Assembly: GCF_018598225.1 (NCBI RefSeq)
Contig: NZ_JAHESF010000007.1
Span: 194,554-258,553 of the forward strand
Length of the DNA: 64,000 bases
DNA from: Chryseosolibacter histidinae
GTDB taxonomy: Bacteria > Bacteroidota > Bacteroidia > Cytophagales > Cyclobacteriaceae
Direction: 5' to 3'
Shown: positions 36,401 through 46,755 of the stretch, in pieces
How the letters are laid out: the number at the start of each line of letters is the position of its first letter
How positions within the stretch are numbered: position 1 is the first letter of the stretch
Program-made: the position numbers and the translations under genes
The notes under the pieces: generated by a model
Databases searched by the model: none
The model's input: the letters and a program-made list of their open reading frames with translations, nothing else
Told to the model about the DNA's origin: nothing

Positions 36401-38858
36401 AGTCAGCCATCGCCTCGTCATAATCTATTATGGTATAGTCCGAGCACCTCGTTGGCTGACTCAGGTAACTGACGTATACAAAGCCTTTAGCATCAAGAAT
36501 GTTTGGATCGGTGCTGATAACACTATTGGTCGCAGGTGATTCGGAATGTGTCTGAAAAACATAATTTGTACCTGCAAGGTTTACATCGGAAGTATACTCG
36601 CCAGATTCAATCAATCTTCCAAGGTAGTCATAATTGGTATATGAGAACCTCTTAGGCGAAGCGTTCCGCTGCTCCTGGTTTTCACTGAACCTGATTTTGC
36701 CATCTGTACTATAAGTAAACTTAGAAGTACCTTCGTCAGGGGAAGTGGTTTGAATGAGCCTGCCGAGATGATCGTATTGATACAATGTCACGAATTGAGG
36801 ATATGGAGGGGGTGGATTGATAGGGGCAATGATCACACCTTTTGGCGCAACAGTGGCTACCAGTTGCCCCAGGTCGTTATAATATGAATAGCTCCAATTA
36901 TCGTAACTGCCATTCAAATATGTTGCTGACGCCAGCGTTCTACCATCGGCATCCACAAAGATTACAGCTTGTTTGCCATCAGGATCAGTGGTGATATGTT
37001 TATACCCCATCTCTGTGGCAGGTAGCGATGATTCCACAAAATAATGGCGAAGTGAAAAGTAGTGATCCAAATCGGTGGCGCCAATCAATTGCCTTTCGCT
37101 TTTCATCTCGTGGCCGCTGCCCATTTTGTACTGATCGCCTGGGCTAGCAGAGGTTGATGTAGTTGGATCCGGTCCCTCGAGCGTATAGCTCCTAGAATAC
37201 GGATAGCTGGTCACGGGAGTTTGTGGCTCCAGGTTATTGTTGCTGCTGTAATACCAACCCGCAGTGCCGGCCTGGTTGCCTACAGCGTTCGGATTGTTTA
37301 ACGTAGCTATAGCATCAAAATCGTCGGCTCCATAGGGTTGTCCTGTGGTTGCATTGATAACAAATTTCTTTTTGTAGATAAAATCATTCTCGAGGATGGG
37401 AGCTGGCAGCGTACCTGCTGCGGCGTTATTAAACTTATCATACAATGGCTGAGACGCCCATACTTTGCCGGTGAGGTAATCAACGGTTTGACTTTGCATT
37501 GCCTGGCCCAACCCGGTAGTATAAATGCGTGAACGTGATATGGGTTGTCCACCCTGATCATACAGTATCTCTTCTGACCAGTTGTAGATGTCGTTGCATT
37601 CGGTTTGAGAAATAGCAATGCGCCCCCTAAACTGGTTACCTGGCTGCACTTTAAAGCCCGGCTTTAGGCGGACACTATGGGTTGCCTGTACCACGGAGTT
37701 CTGAGATTGATAAGCATCGACTTCGATATCTACTGGATCGGTGGTTACTTTTACTCCAACAGAAGTACTCCAGATATTCGCTGTTGCTGCTTTTGCCCTG
37801 AGATAATAGGTCTGACCGGCAGCTTCTGTAACAGTATAAGTAAGCGCACTATTGACAACTTGCTGCCCAGTGGCATTGGTTCCCTGCCAGTACCAAACAA
37901 TACTCGCAGGTGGATTTCCGCGGGTGAGGGTTTTAGGGCCACAAGTGTTGGTCGACATCGCCGGAGCATCAGGTGGAGGCACAACAACTGTAACTGTTTG
38001 AGGAACACGGGCACTTTCAGCCATGGCGTTCGGATTCCAAATTGAAACATAAAACGTTTTGTGATTCAGCAGCACGTCTGTAGAATAGCTCAGGCCTTCA
38101 TGAAGATGGCTTCCGCCCGTCGAAAATTCATACCAACGATACACTTCTCCTGCGTTTGTATTTGCTCCACTAGCAGAGAGCGTTGTGCTGGCATCATAAG
38201 TACCTTCTGCATTGGAAACCGTAGGTTGCGCAATTGAATAGGTGACACTTACAGTGATCAAGTTTGAATCATCAGACCCCTCAGGCGGACATGCATTGCT
38301 GGAATACATCCTTACAAAAACCTGGTCGCCATTTTGCAGTGTACTATTGGAATATTGAACACCAGTCTGACCACTTTGGGCTACATTATTCAGGAACCAC
38401 TGATAAGCAGGTGATGATCCACCGGTACTGCCAACCGGAGTTGCAGTAAATGTGACGTTGGTGCCGAACGTTATGGGATTGGTAGCTGGTAATCGTGAGA
38501 TAGTAACTTCGGGCGTTACATTCTGCTGTATAACAATACTATTGGAGTATGCAAAGTTGACATCTCCGCCACTGTTATAATACATACAGGACAAGTCATA
38601 CGTGCCTGGAGATGTCCAAGAGAAATTATCGACTGACTTGCCATCGGCGGCAACGTGGGGGGTGGTGTGCGGGCCCGAGATCGTCCACTGGAAATCCGTA
38701 CAACCCTCACAATTTATAAGGGTAAATTCCTGTGAAAAATTTACGCAATTGTAGGAACTTACATTAACGATCTCTGCCATCTGCGCCTTCAGGAATTTAA
38801 CGTTACCGAGGAACACAAGGATGGCCAACAAATATTTAATACGAGATGGGGTTTTCAT
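33429..38858 (-). CDS. Rhs-repeat protein with variable C-terminal toxin domain
   Basis: 1809 residues. A signal peptide (YLLAILVFLGNVKFLKA) is followed by PKD/Ig-like beta domains (about 30-400), YD/Rhs repeats (about 430-1300) and the Rhs core with EPYRYGYQGQFSEKDL and YDARFGRWSSPDP (about 1485-1530). This marks the start of the polymorphic tail. The last about 265 residues are unrelated to the core. Their end (FHKGELSGGVVSSTRALSTG ... WKFKIPRHVLQRW ... NTEIRF) has the H, S-T and E pattern of a possible ADP-ribosyltransferase-like toxin, an assignment I hold loosely. It is encoded after the SpvB-like gene in one leftward operon. Signal-dependent export and contact-dependent competition are inferred. 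Confidence 0.85.
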   Translation of the reverse strand: MKTPSRIKYLLAILVFLGNVKFLKAQMAEIVNVSSYNCVNFSQEFTLINCEGCTDFQWTISGPHTTPHVAADGKSVDNFSWTSPGTYDLSCMYYNSGGDVNFAYSNSIVIQQNVTPEVTISRLPATNPITFGTNVTFTATPVGSTGGSSPAYQWFLNNVAQSGQTGVQYSNSTLQNGDQVFVRMYSSNACPPEGSDDSNLITVSVTYSIAQPTVSNAEGTYDASTTLSASGANTNAGEVYRWYEFSTGGSHLHEGLSYSTDVLLNHKTFYVSIWNPNAMAESARVPQTVTVVVPPPDAPAMSTNTCGPKTLTRGNPPASIVWYWQGTNATGQQVVNSALTYTVTEAAGQTYYLRAKAATANIWSTSVGVKVTTDPVDIEVDAYQSQNSVVQATHSVRLKPGFKVQPGNQFRGRIAISQTECNDIYNWSEEILYDQGGQPISRSRIYTTGLGQAMQSQTVDYLTGKVWASQPLYDKFNNAAAGTLPAPILENDFIYKKKFVINATTGQPYGADDFDAIATLNNPNAVGNQAGTAGWYYSSNNNLEPQTPVTSYPYSRSYTLEGPDPTTSTSASPGDQYKMGSGHEMKSERQLIGATDLDHYFSLRHYFVESSLPATEMGYKHITTDPDGKQAVIFVDADGRTLASATYLNGSYDNWSYSYYNDLGQLVATVAPKGVIIAPINPPPPYPQFVTLYQYDHLGRLIQTTSPDEGTSKFTYSTDGKIRFSENQEQRNASPKRFSYTNYDYLGRLIESGEYTSDVNLAGTNYVFQTHSESPATNSVISTDPNILDAKGFVYVSYLSQPTRCSDYTIIDYDEAMADCPGGATAQTNVAGQVSRTRNANATTWYSYDEFGQVIKTWQKLTNPVIADPEVTKTIDYTYDYYGNVTEVAYQKDNTSDRFYHHYVYDRNNRLLEVYTSKDGTARTLQAKYQYYLHGPLKRVVLGNNLQGIDYTYTIDGSLKAINHADPAKDPGGDGANDAFGETLHYYDGDYQGAGYSAGTQTISGYTNQFGGLIKGMSWHSPADNHNKQLYAYQYNDRNFLTNAVWGNMTGSAGSYSFSPSSNESHREAAGNYDKNGNIGTMFRKGKSGNEIANYAYIYESNTNRLDKVNNSSSVMVDYAYNAIGQMTQQTEGPSKTFNITYNAYGLVKEIRDYNNVLVQSYYYDDRGNILQKVLHNSNSALQKYTTYISDLGGNVLAIYEQTGTTTLALQPLEVPVYGAGRVAVYKPAANRYFYEVSDHLGNVRAVIGAPQTVTATATMETANQSTEQNQFLRYQNVRIVNAAIFDHTNAAGSQNAIRLSGSANEKTGLARSFSVSPGDVVKLEVYAKYVDPNSANVTTALNNLVNSIVNGTAAPGTVIDGAAYSTNSSNPSPYAGMLTPPSSSGPKAYLNYLFFDRNFAFQLSKSGLVAVTEAAKETGTDIAHEKLFAQLNITEPGFIYAYLSNDNPTPIEVYFDDFSITHEQSAVVAGADYMPFGLPMENREISDEPYRYGYQGQFSEKDLTTGQQEFDLRNYDARFGRWSSPDPYEQYASPYMAMGNVPHFFTDATGGWSGCPPVCPEEVIAATTEGGSIGTAIYGGIFKPVEIPGTRIGSIAGKLPKIVSATVSAIPNGVMFQGTDKSWYAAYPTNEGSYIYKYENGEWQMHINEPQLRQNDWNNLLRAHEVINNLNANMVMTAIGMFSFSTGLRQAMPGAIGNGVKPTLQVAETGGQFFDDAVAVFHKGELSGGVVSSTRALSTGLDEASVAALQRAGKVWKFKIPRHVLQRWKFDGLVDTFVDTDAATGVINTEIRFSPKLASQMQKYLIIH

Positions 38859-38905
38859 GTATTCAGATTATAATCGGTGCATTTTTTTTCTTTCAAGTCT
38901 CCGTT

Positions 38906-41900
38906 TTAATCGAGCAAGGTAGACCTACGATAATTATCTTTGCTCTCTGAAATCAGTTTCACACCATACATGATTGATTCACTGTAGGTCCTGACCAATA
39001 CACCTCGCTCGTTATGCTCAAACTTGATGAACACATTTTCATTATTAAGCACGTAATTGAAACTCGAAAAAGTTGCCGAGCTATTCGTAAATTCAAAATC
39101 CAAAGGAGGATAGACGTAACAGGTCATAATTGATTTCACGGGTTGGAAACGGAAATCATCAAAGTATACTTCTGAGCCATTCGCTGATTTCACGCCGATT
39201 TCAAGGGAATAGTCAGATGACTGCTTAGGAAGCACCACATCGACACGGTACCATCCGTTAACGACAGCAGAAATAGTCTGATTGGAAGGTACGATCTCGC
39301 CTCCTCCATTAATCTTGTAATAAATTCTACCATTCGTATTGTTAGTCCATACACTGGATTTATAATTGCTTTGTGCAGCGAGACCGGATGTTCTAAAGAC
39401 AAACGAGTGCCCGGATGAAACCGCCACGACGGCATCGCCGGTATGTGTTGAGCTGGTTTGTCCCTTGCTTAAATATTTGACGGTACCATTTTCCAGCGCA
39501 ACCTCTCCTCCAAAATAAGGGTTGTTCGGGGTCGGGTAGAAAAGATCTTCTGCACTGCTGAAGGCAATCTCATGGTATCCAGCGTTTGTGGCGGATGCAA
39601 TAACGGTGCGTTCGCCGTAGCCCGTTTTAACGGCCGAGCGAATGCCATTCAGGTCTTTTGTTTCAACCGGCATCCCGAAGTGATCGAAACGAAGTGCCTC
39701 GCCGGTGTATTGCCAGAGGTCCGTTGGCCCTGCAGAAAAATCAAACTGATCTGAAGGGGAAAACGTTTGGGTTCCATCTTTCGGCTTGTTCAATGTAGCG
39801 CTAACGTTGAGTTTTGAATACTTTCCTTTCCAAACATAAGCCGGGCCTTTTCTCCATACAGGATTAGCTGCACTCTCAGGTTGTTGCGGGTTTTCAACAT
39901 AGAGACCCTGATTGTAATACCTGTAGTTTGTCCAATCTTTCTTCCAGGTTTGAATCTCAGCACTAATCAATCCTGTGGGGATGCCTAATGCATCTGTTCT
40001 ATAGTTATAGATAGCTGCTGTTTGTGATAACATGTTCTTTTTTCCCTGTCCTTCAGCCTTCGATCCCATTTCACCATATATCCTGTAAGCAGGAATCGTC
40101 ACTTTTTTTACATATACACCCAAGGAACTCTTGCTTAATACCTGATCTACCGAGCCCGTCAATGGATCCCAGCTCAGATTCTTCATTTCAGTTTGCAGTC
40201 CATCTTTTGAGTTAACAATTTTTTCCAAAACCCAGGGATATTCAATGACGGTGGTGCGGTTAATCTTGTGATAGGTTTGAAAATCGACCGGTATCCTATC
40301 AACCATGATCGTTCCTCCTGTGTATGTTCCCTGATAACCTTGAATACCATTATTCGAGATCTCGTGAGTGTAACTAAGCGAACTCGAGGATATCTCGGTG
40401 CCAACGTGATCAAAGATTTTTATTGATTTTAAAGTTCCGATCTTGCTCGTCCTGTCCGATATCTTATTCTGAAATGCAGAAAGGTAATCTTTGGTTTCAA
40501 TGATGGCATTATTAAGTTCTGGCACCAAGAAAGCGTTCTCATCAATCAACAATTTAAGTGCAATGGGAGTACCTTCATCTTGTACATAGTGCTCAGTTTT
40601 GGGTGTCTCAAATTCGTATACCTGCCTGGTATGAAAGTCCATATCATCCGATAACCTTCCGGTAAGCACTGAAACTGAACCATACACCACAGGCGTAACA
40701 GGGTAGCCGATACTGCTCGTAAAACTACCTCCCACAAAGGCAGGCTCCTGCGAGATCACGCCAGAACTATGTCCTTCCGGGGTATTATAGAGATAGCGTA
40801 TTTTTTTATTGCTTTGCCCAAATTCATCTTGCGCAACAATTGACCCTACTCTAATCCCACCGCCCTTTTTTGCAATTCGGTTCTTTTTAATCGACCCAGA
40901 GAACTCGAAAAACGTAATTTGGGCACAATTCCCGCGATCGATTTCAAGAAAATCCTCGGTAATAAGTACATGATCATCATCTACGTTACTCACGGTATAA
41001 GTACCGCTGAAAGCTTTATTGAAAATGGTAATGTCATCTCCATTACACATCCAGGTTGCAAACCCGGTCATATCTATCTGGTCGCCAGCCTGTATGGTCC
41101 CTTCATGCGGAACTATAATAAGTTGCGGATTCGACGTATTACCGCCAGGACCAGGAGTATTATTAAAGAAATAAGAGTCCCCTACAGACATTCCTGAAAT
41201 GCTTGAGTAGTCATCCGTTTCGTAGTTGACTCTTATCTTGGAGCCTAGCGGCGTAGTGATTTCAGCGAGAGACCAGGCTTTTGCTGATGCATCATTCTGA
41301 TCTGGTTTATGAGTAGTGGTATTCGTAGTATACATTCCAAAACCATCCCATGAACTCATATTATAGTTAGGATTGTTTTGATCATATGAAAATATGTAAT
41401 CGGGTACGATCTTGACATTATTACGACCAACGATGGAAATTCTGTTAAGAGTGAGTCTACCATTATTGGGCGAGCCATTGTTGGTATTGGGCACTCCTTT
41501 GCAAAGGTTATAGTTGTAAGAAAACTGAATCCGTTTCTCCGCATTTTTATTGATAAAATCCTGCATTGAAGCGGTAATGCTGGATACAGTAAACATTCGA
41601 TCAATCCTGTTGGTATGGTCTTGCATGCCCAAAGACGACGTGAGTTTTTTATAGCCTTCCTTCGACAATAATATAATCTCATCCAGTTTTAAGGGACTCA
41701 CAAACGATTCACTGGCTTTTACCTTAATTGATCGACCATCGGCGCGGACACTTTTCTTAAAAAGAGCCATGTGAGATCTTGTCTCAATACTATTGAGATA
41801 AATAAGCTGGCTTCTACCACGCTGGTATGACTGACTTTTGCCTAAAGCATCTCTTCTGTATCCATCATAGGGAATTCTCCAGTTATATGCGTCGCTGTGC

Positions 41901-44074
41901 ATTCCATAGTGTAGTTTGACCCAATGCCCCCAATCATTGTCATTCACCATACCATTCTGATCTCTGTCAATAAAATCCGGACCAGTTACCGCCGTCAACA
42001 ACCATGTATTGGCAAAGGCGCCCGGTCTTTTAATGATTGACTTTTTGTTCGCATCTGATACATCCCTGACCTCAAGGTATGAATCACTATCGTACACAGG
42101 CAAAGCAAAATGATATGTTGTTCCATCTTCACGGGTTATCGAGAATCCACCTATAGCTGTTCCACTTACGCCGTCTGGTATTGATGTGGTGCTTGGCCTT
42201 ATTTCAATATCCGCATAACCCGAAAAGCCTGATAATGGTCCGGAAGGATCAGTCTGGATCGAAGTTGCCGTGGCGCCTGTCACTGGAACTTCCTGCAATT
42301 CTACAATGGAAGATGTGATTCCATTAGACATATCTTCTTCACTTGCATAAAAGGATATTGTAAAATCAAGCAAGCTTCCATTTCCGATGCTGTTCGATGT
42401 AATGAAGTTTGAAGGAACATTAGATACAACATGAGAAAAATTACTACTCTTGACAAGAGCATATGAGGTTTTGGTGCCTGTCCTGAAATTAACGCGGTCC
42501 TGACCCGTTAGAAAATCAAGAAATCCGGAGGAATAAGTAGTAGAAGCGGCAATTTCTCCATTAGACAACCATTCTATATGTCGTGCTGCAGGAATTTTTC
42601 TGGCCGCGTTAACTGAACTTGCTATGCGCTGATTTTTCAATACAACGTCATTCAGGTCATACCGGAGTCGTCTTGGACTGTTTGCTCCCTTATCTACAAT
42701 AGTCCATCCGAGGCCCCAGTTAAATCCAGGAGATGTTACATTAGTCGCATCTCCTGAATGATGGTAGTATTTGCTGGAAACTTGTCCCCTGTATTTGAAG
42801 GGAACTTTATACGACGTCTCCGTTCCATCATTAAGGAGGTATTGAACAGGAGCAAGCCGGTCATGGTATTTTGTCATTTCCCTTGGAAGGGAAACCGATC
42901 CCACCTCAAGCCTGTAAGGCGCAATTGAGCCTGATAATCCCGGAGCTTTAACAGAGAAATTGTCAGTTGCCAGAATTGCAGGGGTGTTGCTTTCCCTAAA
43001 ATTGACATAATTTTTTTCCCCATAGTTAATATCACTTGCCGCTCCCTGATTGAATAGTGTACCACTGCCTCCACTGGCAGTCTTGCGGAAGGCCATTATT
43101 GTCTCTTCCGTTCCATCCTTACCTACGCCAACAGACAGGTTAAATAAGTTTTTGGTAAAAGTATCAGCCTGTGCATTTCCGAGATATAATGTACCATACA
43201 TATCTTCTACCCTGGTCTGATCAAGCCAAATCTTGTATTCATTTACATTATCCATGAATCCCGTAAGAATTTTCAATCCCCAATTCTTTTTTTCCGTTTT
43301 ACTGTATTGCCAATAACCCGCCGCAGGTGCATTCGGAGAATTACCATTAGCCAGGGAAGCAACACCTGAAAATGCTACATTTGAGACCGCATCTACCATG
43401 ATCTGCTTGGCTACTGCAGTTCTTGCCGCAGACGCTGACCCTGCCGCTGCACCCACGGCACCCCAGCTTAAAATAGTGGCTACACCAGAAGCAAACTGAA
43501 CTGGATCCACTTCAAAACCCTTACTGGCAACGTTTAACCCAATCACGCCAACTGAACTTGAATTCTCATTCCAGTCAGCATTAACAATGCTCAAAAGACT
43601 AAGTGCTCCATAGTGTCCCTTTTGATTATTCCAGCCCATATTTCCCAAAAGTAGATTTCTTGCATTCCATCCTCTCAGGCCTGTAAGATCTTGTACATTG
43701 ACCATCTGATATTCACCTGATGCGTCATCTGGGAATTCGTTAATGGAGCGGGTAATAGCACCAGCATTCATTGACCATCCCAGACCCACCCAGGACGCTT
43801 CCTGTTCCAGCCCTATCCCAGCATTGTATGATAACGGAAGTGAGAAGTTACCTTCCGGCCCAGGAACTTCAAGCACAGGCAAGCTGAAAGAAAAATCACC
43901 CGTCAATAAGTTTACCATATCTGTGGAACCTGGCGCTTCATATGAAACATACTCAGGCTGATGCGGCCCTGTGAACGCAATAGCTCCACTGGGAAGAATC
44001 AGCGACTGCACAAAAATCAATAAAAGAAAAACTGAGATCGTCCGGCTTACAAACCGGTTGCGTAGAAATTTCAT
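38906..44074 (-). CDS. SpvB/Rhs-like giant secreted protein
   Basis: 1722 residues with a signal sequence (TISVFLLLIFVQSLILPSGA). The N-terminal block (VNLLTGDFSFSLPVLEVPG, then ASWVGLGWSMNAGAI) matches the start of SpvB/TcaC-like and Rhs shell proteins. The remainder is beta-rich, with a carbohydrate-binding-like module near the C-terminus (SSVWTNNTNGRIYYKINGGG ... VYFDDFRFQPVKSI). There is no toxin tail. It directly precedes the toxin-bearing Rhs gene (47-base gap) and may form part of its shell or surface-delivery scaffold. Confidence 0.75.
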   Translation of the reverse strand: MKFLRNRFVSRTISVFLLLIFVQSLILPSGAIAFTGPHQPEYVSYEAPGSTDMVNLLTGDFSFSLPVLEVPGPEGNFSLPLSYNAGIGLEQEASWVGLGWSMNAGAITRSINEFPDDASGEYQMVNVQDLTGLRGWNARNLLLGNMGWNNQKGHYGALSLLSIVNADWNENSSSVGVIGLNVASKGFEVDPVQFASGVATILSWGAVGAAAGSASAARTAVAKQIMVDAVSNVAFSGVASLANGNSPNAPAAGYWQYSKTEKKNWGLKILTGFMDNVNEYKIWLDQTRVEDMYGTLYLGNAQADTFTKNLFNLSVGVGKDGTEETIMAFRKTASGGSGTLFNQGAASDINYGEKNYVNFRESNTPAILATDNFSVKAPGLSGSIAPYRLEVGSVSLPREMTKYHDRLAPVQYLLNDGTETSYKVPFKYRGQVSSKYYHHSGDATNVTSPGFNWGLGWTIVDKGANSPRRLRYDLNDVVLKNQRIASSVNAARKIPAARHIEWLSNGEIAASTTYSSGFLDFLTGQDRVNFRTGTKTSYALVKSSNFSHVVSNVPSNFITSNSIGNGSLLDFTISFYASEEDMSNGITSSIVELQEVPVTGATATSIQTDPSGPLSGFSGYADIEIRPSTTSIPDGVSGTAIGGFSITREDGTTYHFALPVYDSDSYLEVRDVSDANKKSIIKRPGAFANTWLLTAVTGPDFIDRDQNGMVNDNDWGHWVKLHYGMHSDAYNWRIPYDGYRRDALGKSQSYQRGRSQLIYLNSIETRSHMALFKKSVRADGRSIKVKASESFVSPLKLDEIILLSKEGYKKLTSSLGMQDHTNRIDRMFTVSSITASMQDFINKNAEKRIQFSYNYNLCKGVPNTNNGSPNNGRLTLNRISIVGRNNVKIVPDYIFSYDQNNPNYNMSSWDGFGMYTTNTTTHKPDQNDASAKAWSLAEITTPLGSKIRVNYETDDYSSISGMSVGDSYFFNNTPGPGGNTSNPQLIIVPHEGTIQAGDQIDMTGFATWMCNGDDITIFNKAFSGTYTVSNVDDDHVLITEDFLEIDRGNCAQITFFEFSGSIKKNRIAKKGGGIRVGSIVAQDEFGQSNKKIRYLYNTPEGHSSGVISQEPAFVGGSFTSSIGYPVTPVVYGSVSVLTGRLSDDMDFHTRQVYEFETPKTEHYVQDEGTPIALKLLIDENAFLVPELNNAIIETKDYLSAFQNKISDRTSKIGTLKSIKIFDHVGTEISSSSLSYTHEISNNGIQGYQGTYTGGTIMVDRIPVDFQTYHKINRTTVIEYPWVLEKIVNSKDGLQTEMKNLSWDPLTGSVDQVLSKSSLGVYVKKVTIPAYRIYGEMGSKAEGQGKKNMLSQTAAIYNYRTDALGIPTGLISAEIQTWKKDWTNYRYYNQGLYVENPQQPESAANPVWRKGPAYVWKGKYSKLNVSATLNKPKDGTQTFSPSDQFDFSAGPTDLWQYTGEALRFDHFGMPVETKDLNGIRSAVKTGYGERTVIASATNAGYHEIAFSSAEDLFYPTPNNPYFGGEVALENGTVKYLSKGQTSSTHTGDAVVAVSSGHSFVFRTSGLAAQSNYKSSVWTNNTNGRIYYKINGGGEIVPSNQTISAVVNGWYRVDVVLPKQSSDYSLEIGVKSANGSEVYFDDFRFQPVKSIMTCYVYPPLDFEFTNSSATFSSFNYVLNNENVFIKFEHNERGVLVRTYSESIMYGVKLISESKDNYRRSTLLD

Positions 44075-44075
44075 G

Positions 44076-44672
44076 CTAGTTGAGGTTTAAAGTGGGTGCT
44101 TTATTTATATCGTTTGTATAAAATTCAAATTCGTTAAGACCGAGGCCAAGGCCGGTGTCGCCAAAACAAAAGGTCAGGGATCCGTCCAGGTCTTTTACAT
44201 TGGTATCGAAAATAGCCATCACCGTAGTAGCCGTTGCTGCGCCGAACATACGCGTGTACACCGCATCCAGCGCACGGATCGTATCTCCCTTGTTCACCAG
44301 GTACAGATCCTGCGCAATGCCGGACGACAAATAGCTCGTTGCCTGCAAAAACTTGTCGTTGTCAGAAGCGTAAGCATTCTCGATCTCCTGCCCGTTCCGC
44401 GAAAGCTTGATAACAAAATACGCAAGGCTGTCAAAGTTCCTGATGATCTTCTCCCGCTCCTTCTGATCGGTTACACCAGCAACCTGTTGCGCGGCCACCA
44501 ATTCTGACGGCCGATAGACTACTTCCATATCGATGCCGTTCTTTGCTTCCCTTCTACACAAGCCATGGTCGGGATTTATGATGTAGTCTTTCAGTTCCTG
44601 CTCTGAAACAATGCTTCTGCTTCCGCACGATAGCAATCCGGAACATACGAGAATAATCAACAGCGCTCTCAT
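44076..44672 (-). CDS. lipoprotein of Rhs operon
   Basis: 198 residues. The lipobox is LLSC (Cys16) in MRALLIILVCSGLLSCGSRS. No family is recognised. The gene is packed between the Skp-like gene (5-base gap) and the SpvB-like gene (1-base gap), so it belongs to the same transcript. An outer-membrane anchoring or assembly factor for the large Rhs proteins is a reasonable inference. Confidence 0.6.
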   Translation of the reverse strand: MRALLIILVCSGLLSCGSRSIVSEQELKDYIINPDHGLCRREAKNGIDMEVVYRPSELVAAQQVAGVTDQKEREKIIRNFDSLAYFVIKLSRNGQEIENAYASDNDKFLQATSYLSSGIAQDLYLVNKGDTIRALDAVYTRMFGAATATTVMAIFDTNVKDLDGSLTFCFGDTGLGLGLNEFEFYTNDINKAPTLNLN

Positions 44673-44677
44673 ACAGC

Positions 44678-45220
44678 CTAGTTCGTCAGTTCCTTATTCA
44701 ATCCTTCCAGCACCTGGTCCGTGATATCCATGCCCTTTTCTGCATAGACGATATTGCCATACTGAGTCGCGGCCATAATGATGGCGTAGCCCTTGTCTTC
44801 GCCATACTTTTTGATGTAATCATTCACCTTGCCGAGCACCTTTGTTGTAAGTTCCTGGTCTTCTTTCTGGATTTTCTCAGCTATAATATTTTGATAATTC
44901 ATATACTGCTCCTGTTTGGTGCGGATCAGTTCCTCTGTAAGGGCTTTTTCTTTTACACCAAGACGCGCTTTGCCTGCTTCGTATTCCTTGATCTTTCCTT
45001 CCAGCTCTGTTCTCAACGTGTCGAGGTTGGCCTTCCAGGCGGCACTCTTCATCTCCAATTCTTTCCGGGCGGCCTGCATGCCTTTGTAACCATTCACGAG
45101 CTTAATGGAGTCTACATATACGATGGATTCCTTTTTATCGAACTGTAACGCTATTACGATCAGCAAACCCGCAATCACTGTTGCCTTAAATACGATCTCT
45201 ACAATTGATCTCTGATTCAT
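44678..45220 (-). CDS. OmpH/Skp-like periplasmic chaperone
   Basis: 180 residues. A membrane-targeting helix (about 10-26) is followed by IVYVDSIKLVNGYKGMQAAR, the usual Skp/OmpH opening (VD..KLV..Y), then a long charged coiled coil (about 50-125) and a C-terminal KKYGEDKGYAIIMAATQYGN...DITDQVLEGLN segment. Skp-like proteins hold unfolded outer-membrane proteins in the periplasm. As the first gene of the Rhs operon it may chaperone export of the giant proteins. Confidence 0.8.
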   Translation of the reverse strand: MNQRSIVEIVFKATVIAGLLIVIALQFDKKESIVYVDSIKLVNGYKGMQAARKELEMKSAAWKANLDTLRTELEGKIKEYEAGKARLGVKEKALTEELIRTKQEQYMNYQNIIAEKIQKEDQELTTKVLGKVNDYIKKYGEDKGYAIIMAATQYGNIVYAEKGMDITDQVLEGLNKELTN

Positions 45221-45295
45221 GATTGATATTTGTTCCTGTTTAATTTTTAAGATTTCAAACTTGACTTTCCTTGTCCGGCAAATGTGAGCAATGGC

Positions 45296-45313
45296 TGTGA
45301 CAGGTTGTGACAG
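45296..45313. promoter_or_regulatory. direct repeat TGTGACAG x2 upstream of the Rhs operon
   Basis: Two copies of TGTGACAG are spaced exactly 10 bases apart (45296-45303 and 45306-45313), about 75-95 bases before the start of the Skp-like gene. One-turn spacing suits a regulator binding the same face of the helix. It is a candidate operator only. Confidence 0.3.
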
Positions 45314-45521
45314 ACCTTATCCAGCAATTGCGTTATTAATTGCAATTATTCAAACGTTTGCAAAGGAAGGTATGTGATAACGGAGTGCCTGGAGGGAAAA
45401 ATTCATGCTGAAGGGGGTATTTATAAGGTATTAAATCGCGCCAAGTAACGCTAAAACCGCAAAAGAATCAATAGTAATTTTTTACTAACTGGTTAAAGGT
45501 GTAAAAAGAAATCAAATTAAT

Positions 45522-45915
45522 TTAACGATTCACGATCCCTAATTTTAACAGTACTTCTTTCTTTTCGCGCGGGAGCCTTTGAAAGTTCTTGCGTTGCTGA
45601 TAACGCCAGGAGTAGAGTGGTATATTGGCTCTCAACGTATGAAGCTTGTTCTTCTTTTTAAGTTCCACGTACGCATCGACCCTTTGCTGCCATCTCTTGT
45701 TTTATTTCTCCCGCCCACGAAAAGCTCAGCTTATTTAATTTATTGCGCTTGTCAGCAGACAGTTTTTTTGATCGCTGTCCGTTCACCCACGGGCAACCGT
45801 TGATCTCCGGATACAAAGAACTCCGCTTTCCTTTTGCAGGATGGATAAGGCGTTCCTGTAAAGCAATGTACCCCGGACTTCCAAGCTCGTGTTCGCGCTC
45901 TCTTATCACACGCCA
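45522..45915 (-). pseudogene. helicase-associated-domain protein remnant, frameshifted
   Basis: Two frames together read as a helicase-associated domain. The first (45658-45909) has YPEINGCPWVNGQRSKKLSA and NKLNKLSFSWAGEIKQ. The second (45522-45695) has RWQQRVDAYVELKKKNKLHT and IPLYSWRYQQRKNFQRLPRE, ending KLGIVNR. The W..xQR...L....K..L..LGF.W pattern is typical. A frameshift near 45690 separates them and the N-terminal helicase part is absent. Confidence 0.5.
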
Positions 45916-46097
45916 TTCCTTAAGAATAAAATGCGCCGATCAATTCGGTTACTATATATTTCCTTACTGTATAGGCTTTTCTTCGTTTGTACTATCCTCT
46001 TTTTGCAGCATCGGTTTCTCTGGGACGGTCAATGTCTTCCGCATTAGTAGCCCGGACCAATTCGTTTTTTTCTTCGTCTTGGCGATGTGTGTGGAAG

Positions 46098-46755
<658 letters not shown>

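Noticed and set aside
33894-38449. Rightward open frames opposite the Rhs gene
   Set aside because: Shadow frames of a long, compositionally regular coding sequence.
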